Assembly (NCBI GenBank): GCA_937975585.1
Contig: CALJUC010000308.1
Coordinates: forward strand, 1-35,144
Reading direction: 5' to 3'
Source of the DNA: an uncultured Moraxella sp.
Lineage (GTDB): Bacteria; Pseudomonadota; Gammaproteobacteria; Pseudomonadales; Moraxellaceae
DNA length: 35,144 bases
The notes under the pieces are model-generated. The model had not been told where the DNA came from. It made no database searches and was given only the letters and a program-made list of their open reading frames with translations. A program made the translations under genes and the position numbers. Within the stretch, counting starts at the first letter, position 1. Every line of letters starts with the position of its first letter. Of this stretch, positions 23,165-31,878 are shown piece by piece.

Positions 23165-25963
23165 TCATTGACCGGTGAATGATGGTCGCTGTTTCGTATC
23201 ACTGAGCGTATAACGCAATGGACCGACTTGATGCGCTTCGGTGATGGTCAATGCCTTGTTGGCTTGGCCAAGTTTGCGCTCAAGTTGTGACAGTTGAAAA
23301 CGGTTACTTTCACTCAGTCGTTGGTAATCCCATCGCCCCGTTAGGCTATGAATTTGATTAGGGCTTGTCTGCATCAGCCAAGTGTTATCAAGTGGCAATG
23401 CATAAGGTGCGACAAGTTGCTGAATAGGCATCACTTGGCAAAGCTGTGTCGCCATTTGCATCGGCAAGGCATCGCGGCCTGCTGCAATGACGGTTTGATA
23501 GGTGGTATCCGCTTGCTGCCCGATTTGAATAAAACAAGTCTGAGCCGCTAATTTATCCGCCTGCGTTAACTGCTCAGATGGTAAGTTCAATGTCCAACCC
23601 GTTAGCGCGCTGAGGGTTAGACCTTGCTCAGTCCATTGCTGTCCCAGTTGGCAAGGTTTGGCACTGATATAGGGGTAAGTGACGTTTTGACCGTGACTAT
23701 CTTGCATTGGCTGAACCGGGTCAAACCCTGCTTGCCAATATTGCTTGATCGGCACACTCGCTGCTAACCGTTGAATCATGTCATGACTGGTAATGCTGGG
23801 TGTTTGACTAATCACACCCGTTAATCGGCCGATATGTTGACTGGCCAGTAGCGGATAAACACTGTCATTAAGTAAGCTCGCGACCAGTGACGCATCGTTG
23901 ATGACCGGTGTGGATTGGTTTTTTTTAAATGGGTTTTTACCGTTGCTGGGTTGTTTGGGCAATAAATTGCGATTGTCAGATAAGATCAGCCACGCATTGT
24001 CGCCTTTTACCAAAAGCGCAATACCAAATTGGGCATGATTTAACACGGTCAGTTGTGGCGCTTGCTCTGTTGATTGATGACGCGCGATCGGTATGGCAAT
24101 CGTGGCTAACAGTAATGGCAAAACCACCAATCTAGGCAATACCCCACGACTCAATAACAGCAGTATCACAACCGCTAATAATACTAATTGATTGGCTGCC
24201 ATCGTCAAAAATACTGGCTTGGCAAAGCCGCTATTGAGCAACGCGGCCAAACCGGCATGAAAAACGTTTAACACCCCAACCAACAATGACCATAAAGGTG
24301 CGCTGAGCCAATATCCTACACCGGGCATAAGTGATAATAGCCCAGCGGCAATATTGATAGGTACGACGACCAAACCCAATAGCGGTACAGCGATTAGATT
24401 AACCAACATACCGATTAGCGACACCTGACCAAAAAACCATACCACCACAGGCATCATCAGCACAAATAGCCATAGTTGCAGCCAAAGTAATGACTTCACC
24501 GCTTGCCACAGGTGTGTTAGCAGATTTATTGGTAAATACGCTCTAGACTGCCACTCACTAGCGTCAACACTGTGCTGTTCACTAAACCTTAGTAACAAAC
24601 CCACCGCGACAAAGGATAGCCAAAATCCCGCTTGCAACACCGCTGTACTGTCTAGCCAAATCATTAATAGCCCAATCCAAGCCAGCAATCGATATGGGTT
24701 GGTCGTGATAAGCCATTGTGTTGCCAATGTCACTAATAGCAATAGCCAAAAGGTACGCTGAGCCGGTAATTCAAAGCCCACCAGTAATGCATATATCCCT
24801 GCCACGACCACGCTCACCCATAGCATTAGCAAGCGACTGGGTATGCGCAATAACAATGTTGGGTAGCACCGTTTGACCAGTTCCAATAGCGCAAGGGCAA
24901 CGATACTTGCCAGTAATGTCACATGTGGGCCAGAAATCGCCAATAAATGGCTAATACCCGTTACCTGATATAATTGTTTAATGTCAGCATTCATCAAGGC
25001 TTTATCGCCCGTCAAAAGCCCTAATAAAATGGCATGGCTAGCGATAGTTTGTTTGGCAGATTGCTCATCGGTACTGGCCGTATGGCTAAGCGAATTTTTT
25101 AGGTGGCTCAATACATGTTGGCGCAGTTGCCAACGCTGTTCTTCGATGATTTGAACAATTTTTTGGCGTAGTGTGGTAGTAAGCACATTACCCATGCTAT
25201 CTGCGTCTATCTCGACAAGCTGTGCCGTTGCTTGGATATCGCGCTGACGCAGCCATAAAGCGGTATCAAATCCAAGACTAACCGCCTGTGCGTTGGTTGG
25301 CAATGACTGGTATTGGGGTTGTTCAATCGGTGTAAGTTCAAGTTTAACGGCTAGCTGTTGTCCAGGACGCAGTTGATTGAGCGTGGTTTGCCATTCTGGA
25401 TGGTCACCCATATTGGCACTCACCCACACATTGATTGGCAGTTGGCCGAGGAATTTATCGGATGTTAGTGAGTCGCCATTTTCAGCATCGCTAGGGATAA
25501 TTTGCCACACTTGACGGCTATTGGTACTGCCTAACTGAATAGACTTATCGGTAAGTAATAACGTATCAGCAACGCTATCACTGATTTGTGCCGGGGTAAT
25601 GGTAACATCAAGCGTGACTGGCTGCTTTAACAGGCGTGATTGGTAATCATAATAATCGAGTAAGCCATGCGTTAGACTGGCCGTCAGCGTCAAACCTGAT
25701 AAAAGTAAATATACCACTAACCGAATAGCTAAGCCCAATGGGTTTCGGTTTGGCTGTGAACAACGACGCGAATGATATCGCGAACGCCACCACACACTCA
25801 CAAGCATTATGACTACGGCAGCACTGCTAGCGCACTGCAGCCATATTAAGCTATCAAGCTGCCCGGCAAAAAACTGGCTAAATGATAAAAAAGTTGGATG
25901 CGTCACCACAGCATTTGCAGCGAAAAATCCAATCACACTGCTCACTAGCAACACCCACAACAT
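23165..25963 (-). CDS. comEC: ComEC/Rec2 DNA uptake channel with degenerate MBL-like domain
   Basis: The 932-residue inner-membrane protein has N-terminal membrane segments and a DUF4131-like soluble region (about 60-280). The Competence domain starts near 'VTGISHLLAISGPHVTLL' (about residue 330) and contains roughly ten membrane segments up to about residue 620. ComEC carries single-stranded DNA into the cytoplasm during natural transformation. The C-terminal part (about 636-905) follows the order of the usual metallo-beta-lactamase domain but lacks its motifs: 'DVGQG' reads 'LNHAQFG', and the 'SHxDxDHxGG' position reads 'SQTPSITSHDMI'. AAGGAA precedes the ATG. sppA lies 241 bp downstream on the same strand. 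Confidence 0.92.
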   Translation of the reverse strand: MLWVLLVSSVIGFFAANAVVTHPTFLSFSQFFAGQLDSLIWLQCASSAAVVIMLVSVWWRSRYHSRRCSQPNRNPLGLAIRLVVYLLLSGLTLTASLTHGLLDYYDYQSRLLKQPVTLDVTITPAQISDSVADTLLLTDKSIQLGSTNSRQVWQIIPSDAENGDSLTSDKFLGQLPINVWVSANMGDHPEWQTTLNQLRPGQQLAVKLELTPIEQPQYQSLPTNAQAVSLGFDTALWLRQRDIQATAQLVEIDADSMGNVLTTTLRQKIVQIIEEQRWQLRQHVLSHLKNSLSHTASTDEQSAKQTIASHAILLGLLTGDKALMNADIKQLYQVTGISHLLAISGPHVTLLASIVALALLELVKRCYPTLLLRIPSRLLMLWVSVVVAGIYALLVGFELPAQRTFWLLLLVTLATQWLITTNPYRLLAWIGLLMIWLDSTAVLQAGFWLSFVAVGLLLRFSEQHSVDASEWQSRAYLPINLLTHLWQAVKSLLWLQLWLFVLMMPVVVWFFGQVSLIGMLVNLIAVPLLGLVVVPINIAAGLLSLMPGVGYWLSAPLWSLLVGVLNVFHAGLAALLNSGFAKPVFLTMAANQLVLLAVVILLLLSRGVLPRLVVLPLLLATIAIPIARHQSTEQAPQLTVLNHAQFGIALLVKGDNAWLILSDNRNLLPKQPSNGKNPFKKNQSTPVINDASLVASLLNDSVYPLLASQHIGRLTGVISQTPSITSHDMIQRLAASVPIKQYWQAGFDPVQPMQDSHGQNVTYPYISAKPCQLGQQWTEQGLTLSALTGWTLNLPSEQLTQADKLAAQTCFIQIGQQADTTYQTVIAAGRDALPMQMATQLCQVMPIQQLVAPYALPLDNTWLMQTSPNQIHSLTGRWDYQRLSESNRFQLSQLERKLGQANKALTITEAHQVGPLRYTLSDTKQRPSFTGQ

Positions 25964-26143
25964 GGTGATTCCTTAACCGATTTTTTATATAGAGTTTGAT
26001 AAAACGATAATGACAGTTGCACTAACGACTTATATTAAACAATATTTATCGATTTTTTGGCGCATTCTTATCAAATCTTCATGTTACTACAATAACGCTT
26101 GGCTATTCTAGCAAGAATAAAATAAAATCGACTTACTTTACAC

Positions 26144-26983
26144 ATGGATTTTATAAAAAGGCCAAATTGTTTGATGTCTAAAACGAATGTCGTGTCATAT
26201 CGATGGTTAAATTGGCTGCGTTACTTATTAATGCTAGTGGGTAGCTTACTTGTCTTAGATACCTTGGTGCTATTAGGCTTATCGAAGTTTACCCTTGGTA
26301 TCATGTTGCCATTATTCGTTGGAGGGATTTTTCTGATTCAGGGGTTAGGTTGGCAAAAAATCCATCACTATCTGACGGCACATCCTTGGCAAAAACGCCT
26401 ATGGCAAATTGGTTGGTTGCTGTTTATCCTATGGTTGCTTTCATTGGTTGCGTTTTTTTACTATTTGGCTCAGCGTCAAAACACCGAAGACTTAAGCCAA
26501 CCGGTCGCGGCTATTATTGTTTTAGGTTCTGGTTTTAAAGATGGTAAACCAACCGCTACACTTGCCAGTCGTTTAGACAGTGCGGCAATGCTGGCAAAAA
26601 CGCAGCAGCAGGCCTTGATTGTCTTAACCGGTGGTATTGGTTTGACAGAAACGGTCAGCGAAGCCCAAGTGATGTCAAATTATCTAGTCAATCAACATGA
26701 CTTACCGCGTACCCGTATGGCACTTGAGGACAAAAGTACCAGCACCGAGCTCAACCTAGCCAACAGCCAGCCGATTTTACAAACTCATGGTATCTCGCTA
26801 TCCGCCCCTATTGCGGTGGTGACCAGTGACTTTCACACCATGCGCGCCGGCTTAATCGCCAAAAAACAAGGCTACCAACAGGTGATAACTGTGGGTAGCC
26901 CGACGCCTTTGATGACGCGCTATAACAACTGGGCGCGTGAGTATTTTGCTTTGGCAGGTAGTTGGGCATTGGGTGAGTTTTAA
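26144..26983 (+). CDS. YdcF/DUF218 family membrane protein
   Basis: The 279-residue protein has about three N-terminal membrane segments (roughly residues 25-50, 50-70 and 88-110). A DUF218 (YdcF/ElyC-like) domain follows, with 'AAIIVLGSGFKDGKPTATLASRLD', 'LIVLTGGIG', 'SEAQVMSNYLV', 'ALEDKSTSTELNLANS' and 'VVTSDFHTMRA'. The acidic and histidine residues are those expected in the family. ElyC affects envelope integrity in E. coli, but the reaction is not established. The start is uncertain: ATG at 26144 or 26174, neither with a good Shine-Dalgarno. It converges with lolD with only 16 bp between them and no visible terminator. Confidence 0.85.
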   Translation: MDFIKRPNCLMSKTNVVSYRWLNWLRYLLMLVGSLLVLDTLVLLGLSKFTLGIMLPLFVGGIFLIQGLGWQKIHHYLTAHPWQKRLWQIGWLLFILWLLSLVAFFYYLAQRQNTEDLSQPVAAIIVLGSGFKDGKPTATLASRLDSAAMLAKTQQQALIVLTGGIGLTETVSEAQVMSNYLVNQHDLPRTRMALEDKSTSTELNLANSQPILQTHGISLSAPIAVVTSDFHTMRAGLIAKKQGYQQVITVGSPTPLMTRYNNWAREYFALAGSWALGEF

Positions 26984-26999
26984 CTGATGAAACTAACGC

Positions 27000-27716
27000 T
27001 TACTGGCTAAAATCGACCCAAACGCCATTTTGCATGGCCAATTGTTTATCGGCCATACTGGCTAATTGTCGGTCATGGGTGACCATTAATAGCGCGGTTC
27101 CAAAGTCGGCTTGCAGCTCTGACAGAATTTCAAACACGGCTTGCGCGTTGGCATAGTCTAAGTTACCAGTTGGCTCATCGGCCAATACCAATGATGGCTG
27201 GGTCACCAACGCACGGGCAATGGCAACACGTTGACGTTCACCACCGGATAACTCACCAGGACGATGGGTCAAGCGATGTCCTAAACCGACTTTTTTGAGC
27301 AAATCAACCGCACGGTCGCGCGCTTCGTTAATCGGCACTTCATCACGCATCAGTAATGGCATGGCGACATTCTCAATCGCGGTAAATTCTGCCAGTAAAT
27401 GGTGAAACTGATAAATAAAGCCCAAGTATTTATTACGCAAGTTGCCGCGTTGGGTTTCATTGAGATTATTAATCAATTCCCCATGAAGCCAAACCTCACC
27501 CGAGGTCGGCACATCAAGCCCGCCCAAGATATGTAGTAAGGTGCTTTTGCCCGAGCCACTGGTACCGACAATGGCAATGCGCTCACCGGCATTCACCGTG
27601 ATATCAAGGCCATTGAGTACCGTGGTGCTGTTTTTACCATCTTGGTAGACTTTGGTAATATTTTTTGCAGTTAAAATAGCGCTATTAACCGCAGTGTTAT
27701 TGGCGTTTTCGCTCAT
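27000..27716 (-). CDS. lolD: Lipoprotein-releasing ABC transporter ATPase LolD
   Basis: The 238-residue ABC ATPase has Walker A 'GTSGSGKST' at 51-59, Q-loop Q103 in 'IYQFHHLL', signature 'LSGGERQ' at 156-162, Walker B 'LVLADE' ending at E181, and switch histidine in 'MVTHD'. 'YQFHHLLAEFTAIENVAMPLL' is characteristic of LolD. It powers extraction of lipoproteins from the inner membrane for transfer to LolA. It lies 57 bp downstream of the permease gene on the same strand, most likely one operon. Confidence 0.95.
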   Translation of the reverse strand: MSENANNTAVNSAILTAKNITKVYQDGKNSTTVLNGLDITVNAGERIAIVGTSGSGKSTLLHILGGLDVPTSGEVWLHGELINNLNETQRGNLRNKYLGFIYQFHHLLAEFTAIENVAMPLLMRDEVPINEARDRAVDLLKKVGLGHRLTHRPGELSGGERQRVAIARALVTQPSLVLADEPTGNLDYANAQAVFEILSELQADFGTALLMVTHDRQLASMADKQLAMQNGVWVDFSQ

Positions 27717-27773
27717 TCGTTTACCTGTTATCTCAATCTTTTTTTATCACTATACCGTTGGCAGTCCTGTCAA

Positions 27774-29009
27774 TTATTCATAACGCAAGGTCTGCGCCGG
27801 TTGAATACTCGCTGCACGGCGTGCCGGATAAATCGTTGCCAAAAAGCTAATCACTAACGAGGCTGACACAATCAATGCCACATCTTGCCACTCAAGTTGT
27901 GATGGTAAATAATTGACAAAGTACGCGTCAAACAAGTGTAAACCCAACATATTATTGATACCACCGACCACGCTACTCACAGTTAGCGCCATAATCACGC
28001 CCAAAATCGTACCCGACACAGTACCAATCACACCGATAAACAAGCCTTGTACCATAAACACTTGGGTAATTAGCTTTGGCGAGGCACCAAAGGTCTTTAA
28101 AATCGCGATATCGGCTTTTTTATCCGTAACTAGCATCACCAATGACGACACGATATTAAACGCGGCCACCAAGATAATCAAAAACAGCAACAAGCCGACC
28201 ATGGCTTTTTCCATTTGGATCGCACCAAATAGATTGCCATGCGTTGATGTCCAGTCACTCGGCATCAGTAGCGCAGGTTGTAAACTCGCGGCTTGTTTGG
28301 CAACTTGTGGTGCAGCGAACAGGTCTTTGAGCTTCATACGAATACCCTGCGCCCCATCCGGTAGGCGTAATAATTTCGCCGCATCATTCATTGGGATAAA
28401 CGCCATTACTGTATTGACCTCAGGGCTAATGTCATACACGCCTGCCACCGTAAAACGCTTAAAGCGTGGAATCACGCCCGCCGGAGAAGGAGAGGCTTCC
28501 GGTAGAACCAAAGTCACCATATCACCGACCGTCACGCCCAATGATTCAGACATGTGCTTGCCAATCACAATATTAAATTGCCCCGGCTGTAGCTTATCCA
28601 CACTACCGGCTAGCATATGCTGGTGGATAATCGACACTTTTTTCTCATAGTTTGGTTCAATACCCGTGATCATAATCCCTGCCACTTGGCCATTGGCGGT
28701 CAGCATACCTTGTAATTGGATAAAAGGCGCAACCGACTCCACTTGTGGATTTTTGCTAATATCCTTCGCCAACGCTTGCCAATTCGGGATAATCTCATTG
28801 GCCGTCACGGTCGCTTGTGGCACCATGCCCAAAATCCGCGTCTTTAACTCACGGTCAAAGCCATTCATGACTGATAGCACGGTAATCAATACCGCGACAC
28901 CCAAGGTCAGCCCAATCATCGAAATTAAAGAAATAAATGAGATAAACCGATTACTGCGCTCCGCACGCGTATAACGCAATCCCAAAAACAACGCTAAAGG
29001 TCGAAACAT
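27774..29009 (-). CDS. lolC: Lipoprotein-releasing ABC transporter permease (LolC/LolE family)
   Basis: The 411-residue protein shows the LolC/E plan. An N-terminal 'LFLGLRYTRAERSNRFISFISLISMIGLTLGVAVLITVLSVMNGFDREL' (in pieces) contains TM1. A large periplasmic domain spans about residues 50-270. Three C-terminal membrane segments carry 'FNIVSSLVMLVTDKKADIAILKTFGAS' and 'YPARRAASIQPAQTLRYE'. It forms the membrane channel for LolD. Only one permease gene is present here: downstream of lolD comes a convergent unrelated gene, and upstream no permease. A homodimeric LolF-type arrangement, reported in some other gammaproteobacteria, is plausible. AGGAA precedes the ATG. Confidence 0.92.
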   Translation of the reverse strand: MFRPLALFLGLRYTRAERSNRFISFISLISMIGLTLGVAVLITVLSVMNGFDRELKTRILGMVPQATVTANEIIPNWQALAKDISKNPQVESVAPFIQLQGMLTANGQVAGIMITGIEPNYEKKVSIIHQHMLAGSVDKLQPGQFNIVIGKHMSESLGVTVGDMVTLVLPEASPSPAGVIPRFKRFTVAGVYDISPEVNTVMAFIPMNDAAKLLRLPDGAQGIRMKLKDLFAAPQVAKQAASLQPALLMPSDWTSTHGNLFGAIQMEKAMVGLLLFLIILVAAFNIVSSLVMLVTDKKADIAILKTFGASPKLITQVFMVQGLFIGVIGTVSGTILGVIMALTVSSVVGGINNMLGLHLFDAYFVNYLPSQLEWQDVALIVSASLVISFLATIYPARRAASIQPAQTLRYE

Positions 29010-29419
29010 TGCACGTTCCTAATTATTACAGTTATTATTTATTCAAATTATCAGGCAGCAAGCCCTCAAAACAGCGTAGTTTGACACACTTTTGCCGTTT
29101 ATTGGCAAAAAAAATTGTACCAATTTGCGTACAAAATCTCGCACAAACCTTACCCTACAGCAGGAAATATTCCAAACAAATACTATTTTGGGATGAAAAA
29201 AATTTGTCTATCCCCATTAAGAGATTAGCTAACCAATTCGGTTGAATAAATTGCCACAAGTTTCGGCTAGATAGTATGAGAAAAATATGGGTATTTAATT
29301 TAACCCCTATCTAATGCTTGTGGCACTTTATTGATAACTATTTTAAGTGTATCACTGATACAGGGTACACCATTAACAACCACCATCGATGTCAAGTCGG
29401 TTTTCACGAGGATGTCTGT
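29010..29419. other. Intergenic region between lolC and the unknown gene
   Basis: This 410-bp gap holds a 7-bp hairpin (TTTTGCC 29090-29096 with GGCAAAA 29104-29110). It also holds the large nested inverted repeat at 29252-29325, listed separately. It must contain divergent promoters, but none stands out. Confidence 0.6.
29252..29325 (+). repeat. Nested three-stem inverted repeat, possible structured leader
   Basis: TGCCACAAG (29252-29260) pairs with CTTGTGGCA (29317-29325). Inside it TAGATAG (29268-29274) pairs with CTATCTA (29307-29313), and inside that GGGT (29289-29292) pairs with ACCC (29303-29306). All three stems are perfect and collinear. The element ends 94 bp before the unknown gene at 29420. 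It could be a structured 5' leader, a small RNA or a miniature palindromic element. Confidence 0.65.
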
Positions 29420-30400
29420 ATGACCCAGCCACACCCCGCTCAGTCTCAGCAAATTCACCAACAATATCCGCATAGCCCAGATACTATTCCGCTGAACTGC
29501 GACCAAGCTGTTGGCCATGCTGACCATTGGTCATGCTTTACCCAAAATATCGCTGTTGACGTGCCTAATTGGCTACAATCCCATATCGACGAAGCGACTA
29601 TTCCGACACCACTCGGCCGTCGTGACAATGCACCGACTCATATCTTATTGTCGGGTAATCAACCCATTCATCTTAATCAAATTATTGCCTTGGATGAAAA
29701 CCGCAAACCACAGCGTTTTTTAAATGCCTATCCCTGCGTCAATAGCCCATATGGTCAATGGGCAACGATTGAAACGATTTACCAATGTCCCGAACAAGTT
29801 GAAGCGATTTTACGCTTAAAAACCGATGACGGTACGATTTTATATGCCTTTGACCAGTTCTATGCGATTAACCAACCATTCTATGAGCGTGACAAACGTT
29901 ATTATGTCAATCTTAGCGCATTTGCCTATGAGGTGAGCCTGAGCAACCGTTCAGAGGTGATTGTGGTTGATGAACCGGATGCCATTCGTTATCACCGCGC
30001 CTTTAATGATATCTTGTCAAAAAATAACAATGTTGCACCGGTTGACTTAGAAGCACAAATTGCCAAATGGGAACCCACCCCTGAAGATTTGCCCCTTGAG
30101 CCGATTGAGATTAATGTTGGTCATATGTGTGCCTACTTATTTGGCGATACCATAGGACAGCAAGATGAAGCATGGTGCCAGGGTCAAGTATTGGGTAAAC
30201 AATCCACGACCTTTAATGGCATTGAGTTTGAGTTATTAGATGTGGCTATCTTGCGTGAAAGTTTGGATAATCCCGTGGTCATCCGCATGGCCATCAATCA
30301 AAATGCTATTGCTGAGCCTATTAATGTCAATGACTATATCCAAGCCAATATTTGGCTACAAGGCACAATTTTTGTAGAAAACCAAGCCACTACTAGCTAG
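29420..30400 (+). CDS. Unknown cytoplasmic protein, 326 residues
   Basis: I do not recognise this protein. It has no signal peptide and no membrane segment, is rich in Asp, Glu, Gln and Asn, and should be soluble and acidic. The N-terminal ~35 residues are rich in His, Gln and Pro and look disordered. The rest alternates beta-like and helical stretches, for example 'ATIETIYQCPEQVEAILRLKTDDGTILYAFDQFYAIN', 'EPIEINVGHMCAYLFGD' and a closing 'INVNDYIQANIWLQGTIF'. I chose the ATG at 29420 because GAGGA lies at 29408-29412; an ATG at 29318 would add 34 residues with no Shine-Dalgarno. A terminator follows and a structured repeat precedes it. Confidence 0.8.
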   Translation: MTQPHPAQSQQIHQQYPHSPDTIPLNCDQAVGHADHWSCFTQNIAVDVPNWLQSHIDEATIPTPLGRRDNAPTHILLSGNQPIHLNQIIALDENRKPQRFLNAYPCVNSPYGQWATIETIYQCPEQVEAILRLKTDDGTILYAFDQFYAINQPFYERDKRYYVNLSAFAYEVSLSNRSEVIVVDEPDAIRYHRAFNDILSKNNNVAPVDLEAQIAKWEPTPEDLPLEPIEINVGHMCAYLFGDTIGQQDEAWCQGQVLGKQSTTFNGIEFELLDVAILRESLDNPVVIRMAINQNAIAEPINVNDYIQANIWLQGTIFVENQATTS

Positions 30401-30429
30401 TTAATTCTCTATATTTACTAAGACATTTC

Positions 30430-30469
30430 AAAAAGCCAATGCATGCCCAACCGCTGCATTGGCTTTTTT
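30430..30469 (+). terminator. Rho-independent terminator after the unknown gene
   Basis: A 14-bp stem (30430-30443 with 30455-30468) has an 11-nt loop, a GCCAATGCA core and a six-T run. Confidence 0.9.
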
Positions 30470-30650
30470 GCCATAAAAATGTAACAAATTATGAATAATC
30501 GCTAAATAATTCCATTAGATAGTTGCGAGTGATGAATTTTTATACTAATGTAAACCTGTTGTCATTGTTGTAATTATTTTTGAGACGCACTGAGTTAACG
30601 ATTTTTTGACCCAATATTGTTGTATTTGCTTTAGAATGGGAATGAAGCCC

Positions 30651-30947
30651 ATGGCTCGCCAGTCAAACACCTCTACCTCGCTAGCGGCATTTTGTCGATT
30701 GCCCCTTGTATCCATGTACGTCGCCTATGCCCCTAAATACTTAATTAATTTAGCAGCATTGACGTTTTTTCCTTTGACGAAATCTTATAGACAGCTTCCG
30801 TACTTACCCTACGCGGGGCTATCTTCACTAACCGCGTTACTCACGTCCCAAACAAAAAATCACCGCTATCAGCAGTTGCTGGCGATGATTTTTTTTATCT
30901 TAGGCGTACTGGTTATGGCAAAATTCAGTCATCTATTATCTGTATAA
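30651..30947 (+). CDS. Possible small membrane protein, unknown
   Basis: This 98-residue frame is doubtful. Its C-terminus has one clear hydrophobic segment, 'LLAMIFFILGVLVMAKF'. Weaker hydrophobic stretches around 'LPLVSMYVAYAP' and 'YLINLAALTFF' and several positive residues are also present. I chose the ATG at 30651, with GGGA nine bases upstream; further in-frame starts exist at 30642, 30636 and TTG 30606. No family is recognised. It could be a small inner-membrane protein or a chance frame. Confidence 0.4.
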   Translation: MARQSNTSTSLAAFCRLPLVSMYVAYAPKYLINLAALTFFPLTKSYRQLPYLPYAGLSSLTALLTSQTKNHRYQQLLAMIFFILGVLVMAKFSHLLSV

Positions 30948-31017
30948 ATTTAATAAGAAAAGAATTTCGCCAATATCCTCGTTTCGACCGAATACTATTG
31001 GCTTGGTTTCTGCAAGT

Positions 31018-31407
31018 TTACACTTCGGTCATTGCCAAGATATCTTTGAATAATTGCTTTTGCTCTGGTGTGGCGCTCGCAGTTTGGATTGACATTAACT
31101 GTCCCATATCACCATCAACACGGATTTTACCGGCCATAAAGGCTTCCATGGCACGATTCATATCACGCTCTAAGAAAACCGCTTTTAGTGTATCAGCATC
31201 CAAGCTTAGTGTGGTCAACGCACCATCTTTGCTGCCTTGGTGAAGTGTACCGTCATAAAAACTTGCGCTTACCGTTTCGCCAGTGGCTTCAGTCACGTGT
31301 AAGTTAATGCTAATATTTTTGATAGCGGGTGATAAGTGTAAGTCACCTGCATTTGCGGTTAACGTATTCACTTGATTAAACCAATCTTGGGTTAAAAACT
31401 TTGCCAT
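31018..31407 (-). CDS. SCP2 sterol-binding domain protein
   Basis: The 129-residue protein fits the SCP2 fold: 'INLHVTEATGETVSASFYDGTLHQGSKDGALTTLSLDADTLKAVFLERD' (in pieces), then 'MNRAMEAFMAGKIRVDGDMGQLMSIQ'. The 'AFMAGKIRVDGDMG' motif is the most diagnostic. Such stand-alone bacterial SCP2 proteins bind lipids or fatty acyl compounds in the cytoplasm; the ligand here is unknown. AGG lies just before the ATG. It is divergent from ccoN. Confidence 0.85.
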   Translation of the reverse strand: MAKFLTQDWFNQVNTLTANAGDLHLSPAIKNISINLHVTEATGETVSASFYDGTLHQGSKDGALTTLSLDADTLKAVFLERDMNRAMEAFMAGKIRVDGDMGQLMSIQTASATPEQKQLFKDILAMTEV

Positions 31408-31878
31408 AAATTACCTATGTATTTTGTTTGTCTAAAGGGTGAACTTCGGCATATTACCGATTTTTGGCGACTTTGACAATGGTGTTAAAAACACAATTAG
31501 TTCAGGTTATTTGCGAGTTTTACCACTAAGTATCTGCTTTGTAAAAATCCCATACAAATTTCATGGTATTTTTTACATTTCATATTATAATGGTTAGTGG
31601 ATAATTTTTTTTGCGCTATAGACATTACATTAGATGATATTTAGCAAAGATTAAGTTACAATACCGAGATTAACAATTACGGTTATAATTCGGTTAAGAA
31701 GTCGGAGTTGATGCCGTTATCACGCTTATTCATGATGAATAAGCTTGCCAGCCATCGCTAGCCTAGTGTACAAATTAGCGCGTTTGACCTGATGAGAAAC
31801 TTGGCATCCTAGGCGCAAATCTTAGGCATAACTAGGCATGAACTTGTTGATAATATAAGCTGTAAAGGAAATCATCGA
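31408..31878. other. Regulatory region upstream of ccoN
   Basis: This 471-bp gap separates the SCP2 gene from ccoN. It contains a perfect 21-bp palindrome (31724-31744, listed separately), three TAGGC repeats between 31800 and 31845, and AT-rich stretches with TATAAT-like hexamers near 31585 and 31684. No canonical ANR/FNR box (TTGAT-N4-ATCAA) is present. Confidence 0.6.
31724..31744. promoter_or_regulatory. 21-bp perfect palindrome upstream of ccoN
   Basis: GCTTATTCAT (31724-31733) and ATGAATAAGC (31735-31744) are exact reverse complements around a single G. It lies 134 bp before the ccoN start and looks like a dimeric regulator site, though no known consensus matches. Confidence 0.5.

Noticed and set aside
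27913..28650. 245-residue plus-strand frame opposite the LolC/E permease gene
   Set aside because: It is antisense to a clearly conserved gene, and its Thr/Ile/Pro-rich composition is what the reverse complement of a membrane protein gives.
31709..31724. Possible ANR/FNR box, TTGAT followed by ATCAC, upstream of ccoN
   Set aside because: The spacer is 6 bp rather than 4 and the second half-site is mismatched, so it does not meet the consensus.
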